Assembly: GCA_019650355.1 (NCBI GenBank)
Contig: BOWX01000001.1
Coordinates: 192,234 to 256,233, forward strand
Source of the DNA: Fidelibacterota bacterium
Lineage (GTDB): Bacteria > Fidelibacterota > Marinisomatia > Marinisomatales > Marinisomataceae
DNA: 64,000 nucleotides
Reading direction: 5' to 3'
Below are positions 53,967 through 64,000 of this stretch, one piece after another. Position 1 is the stretch's first letter, and every line of letters begins with the position of its first letter. The notes under the pieces are model-generated. The model did no database searches, was not told where the DNA came from, and saw only the letters and a program-made list of their open reading frames with translations. A program made the translations under genes and the position numbers.

Positions 53967-55694
53967 ATGAGTAAAACAATACAGAAAATTCAATCATTTT
54001 TGAGTCTGAGAAAGCCATCAAATGAAGATGATGAAAAATTTATATCTGGAATAGATTCACCGTATCAAGCTGCAAAATTAAGAAGTGCGTCAAAAAATAA
54101 AACAGTAGATAAATTTCATTCTCCAGTAAGCTTTTCATGGAAAGCATTTTGGAAATCCTTTATATATGAAAATTTACCTCCAGTTATTTTTTCTCCATTA
54201 GCAGCAATATTCCTTGAAGGATCTTTTTCTAGAGCATGGCATGTTTCTCAAAATAGACAGTTAATTGCAATATCTACAAAACACCATTCTTTATCGACAA
54301 TCCGTAATAATTGGTTGATTATTTATCCTGCATCCTGGTTAATGAATATTGGGCTATTTTTAGCACTTTTTTCAGAAAAAGAGCTGATTCTCAATATTGA
54401 TCCATTTCACATGATCCTAGCTTACTTGCTCTTATTTTTTAGAAGACTAATTATTGCTACTAAGTATGGATATTTTAGACCGGAAGATTTAGAGCGTTTA
54501 TGCTTACCAGCTCCAGATTGGGATGATAATAAAACTGTCAGAAGATTAATTGCTCAAGGATGGATGCGCCCATGGGAGTTTCCAGGATTAATTGAAGATG
54601 AATTAACTATTGCTATGGATGAAAATGATATTTGTTTACAAGGAATTCCATTTGAACCAAGCAAAGAAACAAGAGATAAATTAATTAATGAGTCAAATAA
54701 TGAACTATTTCCATCTTCTACAAGTTCAACAAAAGAAAATGAACTTCCTTCCGGGTTTATTCTTTACAATATAATTAATTCAGTTTATAGACTACCTGCG
54801 CTCAAATATATGCAGCAATTGACATATTTATGTATGTTATTATTACCTGTAGCAGCATTCTTGTCAAAATATTTTTATGGAATGGACTTATTTGGAGTTA
54901 CTCCTCAAGAAAAAATTATTTCAGTAGCAACTCTTCTTGGACTTTTCAATGGATTTCAACTTATGATGTTTGGAATGGTTTGTGCAGCAGACTATGAGAG
55001 AAGATATGCTACATCAAAGAAATTAGGGGAGCTAGTATCTTACCCTGGTTTAAAACTTTCTTCAATTTTTAAAAGTTTTTATAAAGATAAAAAAGAAGAT
55101 AGAATCTTTGTCGATTTACAAAAAAGAGTCAATGTGTTTGCTTGGATGAACATGAGAAATGTTTTACGATCGTTTGGTGAAACATATTATCTTCGAATTC
55201 AGGGTTATACTTCAATTTTAATTTTTTATTCCTTGTTATGTGTTGGAATATTAAATCTGATAGTATGGACAGGAATGAAGCACCATATTTCCACAGTGTA
55301 TTTAATTGGAACAGTAATTGTTGCTGTTTCAGTTATTTGCTTATTTGCAATTTCAAAAGCCATTCAACTACAATCTCTTAGCGCAAAGCATAGGGATTTT
55401 ATCAGAAATGAACTTTTCATTATTGAAGAAGAAATTTGGGAGCTCAAGCTTGCTGGTAAAGGAGAGGAAAGAATTAACGATTTATCGAGTGCAAAAGCCT
55501 TATTACAGCAAGTTGATGAATCTATCAATTATAAAGAGTTGATTTATAAACCAACTACTATTTTTGGTTATGCTGCAAACAATGGTGTTATGGGCTCAGT
55601 GTTGGGCTTAGTATTAACTGGAGTACTTTTTGCTATCCAAGGATTCGTTTCGGTTGGAATAGTTTATGATTCTATGGGTTGGTTTATTCCATAA
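53967..55694 (+). CDS. hypothetical large multi-pass membrane protein
   Basis: 575 aa intact ORF with several hydrophobic blocks; no family recognised. Confidence 0.65.
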   Translation: MSKTIQKIQSFLSLRKPSNEDDEKFISGIDSPYQAAKLRSASKNKTVDKFHSPVSFSWKAFWKSFIYENLPPVIFSPLAAIFLEGSFSRAWHVSQNRQLIAISTKHHSLSTIRNNWLIIYPASWLMNIGLFLALFSEKELILNIDPFHMILAYLLLFFRRLIIATKYGYFRPEDLERLCLPAPDWDDNKTVRRLIAQGWMRPWEFPGLIEDELTIAMDENDICLQGIPFEPSKETRDKLINESNNELFPSSTSSTKENELPSGFILYNIINSVYRLPALKYMQQLTYLCMLLLPVAAFLSKYFYGMDLFGVTPQEKIISVATLLGLFNGFQLMMFGMVCAADYERRYATSKKLGELVSYPGLKLSSIFKSFYKDKKEDRIFVDLQKRVNVFAWMNMRNVLRSFGETYYLRIQGYTSILIFYSLLCVGILNLIVWTGMKHHISTVYLIGTVIVAVSVICLFAISKAIQLQSLSAKHRDFIRNELFIIEEEIWELKLAGKGEERINDLSSAKALLQQVDESINYKELIYKPTTIFGYAANNGVMGSVLGLVLTGVLFAIQGFVSVGIVYDSMGWFIP

Positions 55695-55736
55695 ACTATT
55701 AGATTATTTTCATTAAAAATCTATATATTCAAAAAT

Positions 55737-57973
55737 ATGAGATATAAATACTTAACTATTATTTTAATGTTTAGTGCGCTTTTGGCACAAGATAAAATAT
55801 CTTTAGAGAGTGTACTTGATGGTACATTTAGAACTGAATCAATTGGAAGATATGATTGGAAGAATAGTTCTGATTCATATTATTTTTCGGAAAGAGGTGA
55901 TGAAGGGTTAGAATTTTATGAATATAATCTTGCTTCGAATGATACTTTAAAAGCTTTTACAGTCAAAAAGAATATCATTAGCAATTTTTCGTATTCGTTT
56001 AGTCCAGATCAAACAAAGTTACTTTTGAAAAAGAATTCAGTAAAACTATGGAGACATTCGTCTTATGGTTCATATTATGTGTACGATATATCGTCAGAAT
56101 CTTTAACCCCTGTCACTACTGATCCTGATAGTTTAAGAAATGTAAAATTTTCTCCAGATTCAAACAAGCTAGCATTCGTTCGAAATGATAATAATCTATA
56201 CCTTTTTGATTTAATTAATGAAGTTGAAGAACAGCTTACTATGATGGGAGTGAAGATATTTTAAACGGACATTTTGGATGGGTTTATGAGGAAGAATTTG
56301 GTACTTATGATTCATATAAATGGAGTCCTAATAGTGAATATATTGCGTTTATTAGAGAAGACCAAACATATGTTAAAGAGTATGCTTTGGTTGATTATGA
56401 AGCACAATATCCAGTTGTTAAGTATATTAGGTATCCAAAAACCGGAGAAGATAATCCTATTGTTTCGATTAGTATATTAGATTTAAAAAATAAAGAATAT
56501 AGATCAGTCAATTTACCAGATACGGCATATTATATTCCCGATATCATTTGGCAAACCAATTCATCTAATCTTTATTTTGCTACTTTGAATAGGAAGCAAA
56601 ATGATTGGAATTTATACAAATATGATTTCGATACTAATGGGGCAGATCTAATCCTAAATGATTCAAATGATTCTTGGATTGACAGAGATCCGTTTATTGT
56701 TCCAGGTGAAATTGGCACATGGACTACTAAGAGAGGTTTTAGTTTTGCGATTATGGATGATGGAGAAATCATCTGGATTTCTGAAAAAGATGGATTCAGT
56801 CATATTTACAGAAATAGACCCGATGGAAGACCAATAAATCAAGTTACTAGAGGAAATTGGGAGGTAAATAACATAAGTGCAATTGATTATAGGAATAAAA
56901 CGATTTATTTCTCAGCTAAGAAAGAGACTGAAACAGAAAATCATCTTTATTCCATTAAATTCAATGGTTCCAGACTTAAAAGACTTACCAAAGAAAAAGG
57001 CTCTCATTCATCATCTTTCTCTCCAACATTAAACTATTTCATTAATTCATATTCAAGTTTTACAGTTCCTCCGAAAACACTCATAAGAGAAGATAATGGA
57101 AAGATTGTTAGAATTCTCAGAGAAACAGATAAGTCTAAATTTGATGCTTATAATCTAACCTATCCTCAACTAATTAATATTTTTACAGATGATGGTACTA
57201 GGCTTAATGCTTTAATTACATATCCTCATAATTTTGATCCAATGAAACAATATCCTGTTATTCTTTATAATTATGGTGGTCCTGGGTCACAATTAGTTAT
57301 CAACAGATGGGGTGCAGGAAGTCACACTTTACATCAATATTTTGCAAGTAGAGATTTTATTATTTTTTCATTTGATAATAGAGGTACTGGTGGAAGAGGA
57401 AAAGCATTTAAAGATTTAGCTTATGGTGATTATGGTAAATATCTTGTTAAGGATCATATTGAAGCAGCAAAATATTTACAAGGTCTGACTTATGTTGACG
57501 GAGATAATATCGGAATATGGGGCTGGAGTGGCGGCGGTTATTTGACTAACATGTGTATGACTTTAGCCAGCGATTATTTTAAAGCTGGTATATCTATTGC
57601 TCCAAATGTAGAGCCGTTACTGTATGATACTATTTGGACAGAAAGATATATGGGGTTAGTTGAAGAAAATCCAGAAGGATATAAAAATGCCTCAGTACTT
57701 ACACATGTAGATAAAGCTAAAGGACATCTACTCCAGATACATGGAAATGCAGACGATAATGTTCATCATCAGCATTCAATAAAGCTTGCTAAAGCGTATG
57801 CAGAACATGGAAAAGATATGGAGATGTTCATTTATTCAAATGCTAACCATGGAATGTCTAATAACAATTTTTTAAGCGAAGATTATCCAGCTGATGGATG
57901 GAAGAATAGATACCATCTTTATAAGAAGATGGCTGATTTCTTCATGGAGCATTTAGTAACAGATAATTTTTAA
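55737..57973 (+). CDS. S9 family peptidase (dipeptidyl peptidase IV-like; one apparent frameshift near 56.24 kb)
   Basis: N-terminal beta-propeller; YGGPGSQLVINRW, DNRGTGGRGKAFKD, IWGWSGGGYLTNM, HGNADDNVHHQHS. Confidence 0.94.
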
Positions 57974-59571
57974 TTTTCAGATTGCATTGCAATTTTTTGG
58001 AATTGTTGCATTGCAGTTTCATGATTTGACGTAATATCAATAAGCTTATCTGCCCATGGTAAATTTTCATTTTCTACTAAACTCTGTAATCTATCTATGC
58101 TGTGAGTAAACATTTTTGGAAGGAAGGTAGGGGTAGGAGACCCTCCAGTACCTTTAGCTTTTGTTTGATGCTGATAAGGATCTGGCGCTCGTAGAATATA
58201 GCTAACAACCATTTTATAATGATCTATTCGATGTTGAATAATCCATCTTACTGCACTAGCTAAGATTTTTTTATTATCATTACTAGATTCAATCTTTGAA
58301 AAATAATTTGAGTTTTGAATAATATTTCTTGTTTTAACAATCATGGCATGATGCGCAGGAGGTCTGTATCCAACTCTAAATGATTTTAGTAATTTTGTTA
58401 GTGAATCAACTTCAACATTTTTTGGTAAATCGTCAGAGCTTACATACCCTTTCTCTAACACTCCTTTGATCATAGATTTATCAACTATTTCATCTGCGAT
58501 ATATGCGTGAGTATGATTACCAACGCCAGTAATTTCATCTGCGATGGGATGATATGAGCTGTTTGCACCAGTTTGGCCATGTAAATTGGATAAATAGCAA
58601 CCTTTAGAGTTATAATCTTCGTTAAATATATCTCCACAATTTTCAAAAAATAAACCCTCTTCAGGATAGATACTTCCTTGATTTCCAAAAAGGCCTTGAA
58701 TAAAAATCCTTACTTCTTTGTTGTAAAGTAATGGTTCACTTACTTTCCACATCGCATTAAATAATTGATTAGACTGCATTGTAGCTAATTCAATTTTTTC
58801 AAGATTTTCTTTAATATCATTTCCCTCAACTGCTAAAAGAGCATTTTCAATTAACATATTAGATGTTCTTTCCATCGCGAGATGTGTCATTCTAAATCCT
58901 TGTTCGTTTCCATCAAAATCATGGAAAGCAACTAAAGGCTTAATTGATCTTATATAATCTATATTTTTACTTAAATCATCATAATTATCTAATTCTTGAT
59001 CTGGAAGAATTCCAGAACGTAATACATAATCTGCAGCATACTCAAATTCAGGTTGTTGACCTGTAATTCTTGAAGATAGTAAAAGCAATCCTGATAGTGG
59101 CCATGGAATGAATGAACATGCTTTCTTTTTTCCGTTAAAGATTGGCTCAATTTTAATTCCATTTGCTAACCATGAGGACCAGCACCTTACGTTTGCAATT
59201 AATTCAGCTGATTCTTTTGTTGGATTAGCAATATGATTTTGTACATCTAAAATAAATTTATCCATTAATCCATCATCAATTAATTTTACTTCATTAAAAA
59301 GTGTATTCTGTCCAATTAAACCTGTTTTTGAATTATTGTGCACGGTCATTTCAAGTGCAATATCTGATAATATGTTATAAGGAGCTGGAAGTTTTTTAAG
59401 GGTCGAGTATGGCAAGGTTGAATTAGGTTGCCATATCAATTCTGATGTTTGTTGAATTAAGTTTGCATCAAACTCTAAACCAAATAAATGTTCATTAAAT
59501 TGAATTCCATTTCCAAGGTATGGAAAGTGATCATCTGTATTAATTGAAATATTAGATTTCATTTTTACCAA
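57970..59571 (-). CDS. indoleamine 2,3-dioxygenase-like heme dioxygenase family protein
   Basis: LHGQTGANSSYHPIADEI; GYRPPAHHAMI; HRIDHYKMVVSYILRAPDPYQHQTKAKGTGGSPTPTFLPKM, resembling IDO GGSAGQSS, RPHR, H..IVTKYI...GTGGT motifs. Confidence 0.68.
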   Translation of the reverse strand: MVKMKSNISINTDDHFPYLGNGIQFNEHLFGLEFDANLIQQTSELIWQPNSTLPYSTLKKLPAPYNILSDIALEMTVHNNSKTGLIGQNTLFNEVKLIDDGLMDKFILDVQNHIANPTKESAELIANVRCWSSWLANGIKIEPIFNGKKKACSFIPWPLSGLLLLSSRITGQQPEFEYAADYVLRSGILPDQELDNYDDLSKNIDYIRSIKPLVAFHDFDGNEQGFRMTHLAMERTSNMLIENALLAVEGNDIKENLEKIELATMQSNQLFNAMWKVSEPLLYNKEVRIFIQGLFGNQGSIYPEEGLFFENCGDIFNEDYNSKGCYLSNLHGQTGANSSYHPIADEITGVGNHTHAYIADEIVDKSMIKGVLEKGYVSSDDLPKNVEVDSLTKLLKSFRVGYRPPAHHAMIVKTRNIIQNSNYFSKIESSNDNKKILASAVRWIIQHRIDHYKMVVSYILRAPDPYQHQTKAKGTGGSPTPTFLPKMFTHSIDRLQSLVENENLPWADKLIDITSNHETAMQQFQKIAMQSEN

Positions 59572-60184
59572 TTAGGTTATCAATAAATTTGAAAACAGAT
59601 TCATCATTCCAAAAAGCGCTTCCAAGATCCTTTACTATAACTTCTCCATCAGAATTAACAATGAAGGTAGTAGGAATACCTGAAGTTGCAAAGAATTCAT
59701 CATCTGTGATAATTTTGTAAATTGGCAGTTGTTGAAGACTTTCGTCTTTTGGTATATAATTTTTTATTACCTCTAATTTTTCTCTAGATAAATATAAAAA
59801 TATAATATCTTCTTCATCTTTGTATTTTTCATACAGCTCAGCCATATAAGGCATTTCGGCTAAACAAGGATTGCACCAAGTTGCCCAATAGTTGATAAAA
59901 AGATTTTTACCCTTAAAATTTTGAAGAGTGAAAATATTATTTTCAAGATCGGAGAATTGTAGCATATTGCTATCAAAATCTATTGTTGTAACTTTCATAT
60001 CTTCAGCTGATGGCGCTTCAAGTTTAGGAGCTTCAATTACTTCATTTAAATACATAATTGATAAGTCTTTATAATACTCTTTATATTTCTTTAAATCGTT
60101 ATTTACTTCATTGAATTTGTACGATAAAAAGACAATACAAATGGCCATTCCAGCAATGATAATTTTTAGTATTTTAGGGTTCAT
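59552..60184 (-). CDS. TlpA-like thioredoxin family protein
   Basis: KGKNLFINYWATWCNPCLAEMPYMAELYEKY; GIPTTFIVNSDGEVI. Confidence 0.9.
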   Translation of the reverse strand: MNPKILKIIIAGMAICIVFLSYKFNEVNNDLKKYKEYYKDLSIMYLNEVIEAPKLEAPSAEDMKVTTIDFDSNMLQFSDLENNIFTLQNFKGKNLFINYWATWCNPCLAEMPYMAELYEKYKDEEDIIFLYLSREKLEVIKNYIPKDESLQQLPIYKIITDDEFFATSGIPTTFIVNSDGEVIVKDLGSAFWNDESVFKFIDNLIGKNEI

Positions 60185-60237
60185 TATTTTTGATATTATA
60201 TAGTTTTTTTGAATAAAATACTTAAATTTTAAAAATT

Positions 60238-60348
60238 ATGAAATGTTTAAAATGCAAACATACTTGGGTAAGAACCAAGTGGTATGAATATATTAGTTTT
60301 CTTGCAAAATGCACTAAATGTGGTAGCAGATTTATTTTAAGATACTAA
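60238..60348 (+). CDS. 36-aa zinc-ribbon-like small protein
   Basis: MKCLKCKHTWVRTKWYEYISFLAKCTKCGSRFILRY*: two CxxC knuckles; absent from the supplied ORF list because of length. Confidence 0.5.
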   Translation: MKCLKCKHTWVRTKWYEYISFLAKCTKCGSRFILRY

Positions 60349-60386
60349 TTTGTTCATCTATATATTCAATCTATTAGTAAGGCTTA

Positions 60387-60716
60387 ATGGGCGAAATTCA
60401 TAAAATTCCAAAAAATGTTAAAGACTGCTATGCAGTGATATTTTCTTACAAACTGAGTGATAATCTAGAAGGATATGCTGATATGGATCAAAAAACTATT
60501 GATGCAGTGACAGATATACCTGGTTATCTTGGATATGAAAAATTTGGTGATGGAAAGGAAAATACTTTTATATCATATTGGAAAGATTTAGAAAGCATAG
60601 ATATATGGAGAAAAAATTTTCTACATATTGAAGCAAAAAAACATGGCAAGCAATGGTATAGTAAAATGAGAGTCCAAACAGTAAAAGTTCATGATGATAT
60701 CAATTTTTGGTTATGA
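60387..60716 (+). CDS. antibiotic biosynthesis monooxygenase (ABM)-like protein
   Basis: PGYLGYEKFGDGKENTFISYWKDLESIDIWRKNFLHIEAKKHGKQWY. Confidence 0.8.
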   Translation: MGEIHKIPKNVKDCYAVIFSYKLSDNLEGYADMDQKTIDAVTDIPGYLGYEKFGDGKENTFISYWKDLESIDIWRKNFLHIEAKKHGKQWYSKMRVQTVKVHDDINFWL

Positions 60717-60821
60717 ATCAAAAAATATTCCAGGTCAATAATCTTCATTTTTATTTTCGAATTACTATATAATGAAAATAAGCTATTTGACTTATCATTT
60801 TCAGAGAATAAAAATGATTTA

Positions 60822-61208
60822 ATGGAAAAGCAATTATCTTTAAAAATTAATAAAAATACAACTTCAAAATTTGCTAAAGAGGTCCAAAATCAATTGAATG
60901 CTTATTTTCAAAGAAGATTGAAAAAATTTGATATTCCAGTTCATATTGAAGGTTCAGAGTTTTCATTAAAAGTTTTTAAGGAAATGTCCAAAATTCCTTA
61001 TGGAAAAACAAAAAGTTATAAGCAGGTTGCTGAAAAAATTAAAGAACCTAAATCTGCTAGAGCAGTTGGAAGAGTGAGCGGTTCAAATAAAATCCCTATT
61101 ATCATACCTTGTCACAGAATAGTTGGAAGTAATGGAGAGCTTGTAGGTTATAGCGGTGGAGGTGGATTGCTATTTAAATCGTATTTACAATTATTGGAGA
61201 AATCATGA
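60822..61208 (+). CDS. ogt: methylated-DNA--[protein]-cysteine S-methyltransferase
   Basis: MSKIPYGKTKSYKQVAEKIKEPKSARAVGRVSGSNKIPIIIPCHRIVGSNGELVGYSGG. Confidence 0.95.
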   Translation: MEKQLSLKINKNTTSKFAKEVQNQLNAYFQRRLKKFDIPVHIEGSEFSLKVFKEMSKIPYGKTKSYKQVAEKIKEPKSARAVGRVSGSNKIPIIIPCHRIVGSNGELVGYSGGGGLLFKSYLQLLEKS

Positions 61209-62185
61209 AAAAAATATTACTACTATTAATTTTTTCTCAGATTATAGCTCAGGAAGCGTTAAATGAAACCATTGTTTTTGAGAGCAGAAATCCATTTTCT
61301 TTTGAAGAGGTAATTACTGATCTTGATAATCAAGAAATACAAATTGTTTCAGGAATTTTAGGATTTCCAGCAGATTTTGATACAGAAAAAAAATACCCCC
61401 TTATTGTTGGAGTTGCAGGCAGTTTAAACTGGGGTCCACATCATTTAAAATATTTAGAAATGTATCGTTCATTAGGGTTTGCTACGTTTCAATTACAAAG
61501 TTTTGATAGTAGAGATGTACAGTCTACAGTTGGTAGTCAGGTAGAAGTTACTTCAGCAATGATGATTCTTGATAGTTATCTTGCGCTTGAAACGTTGTCA
61601 ACACATCCAAATATTGATATAAATAGAGCTGGAATAACAGGATGGAGCTTAGGAGGCACTGTCTCGCTTTATTCTGCCTGGATACCATTAATCAATGCTA
61701 TCAATAATGGAGAATTTAGATTTGCTGCTCATTTACCAATTTATCCTGGATGTTTAGCATACCCTTATCCTGATGAATCTATGATTTTTAGTCAAGCACC
61801 AGTGCATATTTTGATTGGCGAGTTGGATGATTGGGTACCTGCTTCTGCATGTACGAATTTTTTAGATAAGTTGAGTGAAAGTGGATTATCACATAACATA
61901 GATATTACTATTTATGAAGATGCTCACCACTCTTTTGATAGAGAAATGGAGTTAACTACAATTGGGCATGGTTATACACTTGGTGATTGTTTCTTTCCAA
62001 TGAATGATGAAGGTACCTTATTTTTAAGTGAATTTTGGAAAATCCCAATTAATTCTCCCACAATGCAAGAGTTGGCATTATTGACCTGCGCAGGAAGAGG
62101 ACCTACAATGGGTGGGAATGAGGAAGCTAGAGAAAAATCATTTAAATTTGCCGCAGATTTTTTTAGCAAAAATCTAATGAATTAA
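61205..62185 (+). CDS. exported alpha/beta hydrolase (dienelactone hydrolase-like)
   Basis: Signal-like N-terminus; AGITGWSLGGTVSLYSAW nucleophile elbow; LIGELDDWVPASAC; DAHHSFD. Confidence 0.85.
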   Translation: MKKILLLLIFSQIIAQEALNETIVFESRNPFSFEEVITDLDNQEIQIVSGILGFPADFDTEKKYPLIVGVAGSLNWGPHHLKYLEMYRSLGFATFQLQSFDSRDVQSTVGSQVEVTSAMMILDSYLALETLSTHPNIDINRAGITGWSLGGTVSLYSAWIPLINAINNGEFRFAAHLPIYPGCLAYPYPDESMIFSQAPVHILIGELDDWVPASACTNFLDKLSESGLSHNIDITIYEDAHHSFDREMELTTIGHGYTLGDCFFPMNDEGTLFLSEFWKIPINSPTMQELALLTCAGRGPTMGGNEEAREKSFKFAADFFSKNLMN

Positions 62186-62235
62186 CTTTTTAAAAAAATT
62201 CTCTTAAAAAGATAATTTATTTGTTAGTTTTCAGT

Positions 62236-64000
62236 ATGGGGACGCGCTATAAAATTCTATTTTTAATAATTTCTTTATTCATAATAATAAATTATGCTGT
62301 AAATGTTTTTTTGAGTCCAGCAGAAGTTTCGTATGAAGGCATAAATGAAGAGCTTTCATTATCAGATGATGTGGAAGTATTGTTCGATGATTATGGTGTT
62401 CCAAGCGTTTTTGCTGTCAGCGATTCTGATATGTTTAAAGTAGCAGGTTATTTGGGTGCTAGAGATAGATTGTTTCAAATGGCCTTTTTAAAATATGCAT
62501 ATAAAGGTCAACTTAGTGCTGTTGTTAATGATACACTTTTTACAGAAGATCGTTTTTTAAGAACACTTGGTTTTGAAAAAATTGCTCAAAAAACTTTGAA
62601 CAAAGTACCTTCAGATATTCTCGCACACTTAGAAGACACGTGCTATGGAATAAATGCCTATGTCCAAAGTTTATCTCCATCAGAATATCCGCTTGAATTT
62701 AAATTATTACAAATAGATGAACTTCCTACTTTTGAACCTCTTGATATTGTTGCATTAAGTACAATGATGGCTTGGGAATTGCAAGGAGGATGGGATTCTG
62801 AACTATTCTTTGGAGCAATTAATGAACAACTTGGTCCAGATTATTTATCAGAAATTTTACCATCTTATGATCCAAATTTTGTTACTATTTCTTCAAATGA
62901 CGTGTTACTAAAATCATTTAAGCAGTATGCCAGCGATACTGAAAATTTGAGAAATTTATTAAAAACTGATAGAGATGGTTACGGTTCTAATGCATGGGCA
63001 GTTTCTGGAACAAAAACAAAATCTGGTAAGCCTTTACTAGCTAATGATCCACATCTTGCATACAATTTACCTCCTTGGTGGTATGAAATTCGTTTAAAAA
63101 GTAATAATTACAACTTTGGAGGTTATGGTTTGTATGGTATTCCTTTACCTGTAATAGGACATAATGAAAATATTGGATGGGGCTTTACAAATGTCATGAC
63201 AGATGATATGGATTTTTATATTGAATCATTAAACGAAGATCAAACACAATATTATGTTGATGGTGAATGGAGAGATTTAATAATTGAAGAAGAAGAATTG
63301 GTTCTTAAATCAGGTTCTAAGCGTAAAATTATTATTAGATCTACTCATAGAGGTCCAATCATATCTGAAATACATCGAGACGCTAAAGCTTTGAATAAAG
63401 CTATATCATTTAGATGGACAGAATTTGATGCGTTTGACGAAACCACTGGCTTATTTATGCTTGCAAAAGCAAAAAATTGGGAAGATTTTAATGAAGCTTC
63501 AAAGTTGTTTGGAGCTCCTGGACAAAATTGGACGTACGCTGACAAAGAAGGAAATATTGGATGGAGACCAAGTACAAAAATTCCTATCAGACTTGATGCT
63601 GATAAACTTGTTCCTTTTGATGGAACTACAACGAAGTATGATTGGCAAGGATACATTCCCTTTGATGAAATGCCATTCTCTTATAATCCTGAAAAAGGAT
63701 ATATTTCAAACGGAAATAATAAAATTGTTGGTAACGAATATCCTTATTATATATCCAGATATTGGGCTGATCCTAGTAGAGCTACTCAAATTGATAGGAG
63801 ATTAAACACGGACATAAAATTATCAACTGAAGATATGAAGTCTATTCTTAATGAAGTAACTGCTCCATTTGGCCAACAATACGCTCCACTTTTTGTTCAG
63901 AACTATTCGTTAGGTTTTTCAGATAACGCAGATAAAATATATGAAATGCTAAAAGATTGGGATGGTGTTGAATCATTAGATTCAAAAGGGGCTGTTGCAT
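62236..64000 (+). CDS. penicillin acylase family protein (partial, runs off window end)
   Basis: Frame open to window end: VLFDDYGVPSVFAVSDSDMFKVAGYLGARDRLFQMAFL...DGYGSNAWAVSGTKTKSGKPLLANDPHLAYNLPPWWYEI...GHNENIGWGFTNVMTD. Confidence 0.95.
   Translation, partial: MGTRYKILFLIISLFIIINYAVNVFLSPAEVSYEGINEELSLSDDVEVLFDDYGVPSVFAVSDSDMFKVAGYLGARDRLFQMAFLKYAYKGQLSAVVNDTLFTEDRFLRTLGFEKIAQKTLNKVPSDILAHLEDTCYGINAYVQSLSPSEYPLEFKLLQIDELPTFEPLDIVALSTMMAWELQGGWDSELFFGAINEQLGPDYLSEILPSYDPNFVTISSNDVLLKSFKQYASDTENLRNLLKTDRDGYGSNAWAVSGTKTKSGKPLLANDPHLAYNLPPWWYEIRLKSNNYNFGGYGLYGIPLPVIGHNENIGWGFTNVMTDDMDFYIESLNEDQTQYYVDGEWRDLIIEEEELVLKSGSKRKIIIRSTHRGPIISEIHRDAKALNKAISFRWTEFDAFDETTGLFMLAKAKNWEDFNEASKLFGAPGQNWTYADKEGNIGWRPSTKIPIRLDADKLVPFDGTTTKYDWQGYIPFDEMPFSYNPEKGYISNGNNKIVGNEYPYYISRYWADPSRATQIDRRLNTDIKLSTEDMKSILNEVTAPFGQQYAPLFVQNYSLGFSDNADKIYEMLKDWDGVESLDSKGAVA

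Noticed and set aside
1-64000. CRISPR arrays, rRNA, tRNA genes, transposases or integrases
   Set aside because: No regularly spaced repeats, no rRNA-like or convincing cloverleaf sequence noted by eye, and no transposase/integrase motifs in the translations; a tRNAscan run would be needed for certainty

Overview
This 64 kb, AT-rich, gene-dense window looks like chromosome from a marine, Gram-negative-type bacterium. A Marinimicrobia/SAR406-like or Bacteroidota-adjacent lineage is my guess only. Recognisable genes include a TonB-dependent receptor N-terminus, exported MsrB, MATE pump, acyl-CoA dehydrogenase, a green-type (D97/T101/L105/E108) proteorhodopsin, RpoD-type sigma factor, Der, malate synthase plus isocitrate lyase, leucyl aminopeptidase, PntA/PntAC/PntB transhydrogenase, AlaS, GuaB, S20, MeaB, TatC, WaaA, UvrB, a sigma54-type AAA+ regulator, LptE-like lipoprotein, AsnS, NadE, LepA, AccA, a PPIase, DPP4-like S9 peptidase, an IDO-like heme dioxygenase, Ogt and a penicillin acylase. 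About twenty single-base frameshifts, many in essential genes, and a ~1.9 kb homopolymer-corrupted block (about 19.43-21.35 kb) indicate a noisy, partly unpolished assembly rather than real gene decay. I found no CRISPR array, rRNA, confident tRNA or intact mobile element, and no clearly novel multi-gene system. The best leads are: a siphovirus Gp157-like gene behind the pnt operon; a Ca-binding-like acidic repeat in LptE; an IDO-like dioxygenase; a GAYTDA variant of the sigma54 GAFTGA motif; a redox gene cluster divergent from proteorhodopsin; small ORFs missed by the ORF track; candidate ATT starts; and convergent genes sharing a TTAA stop palindrome.
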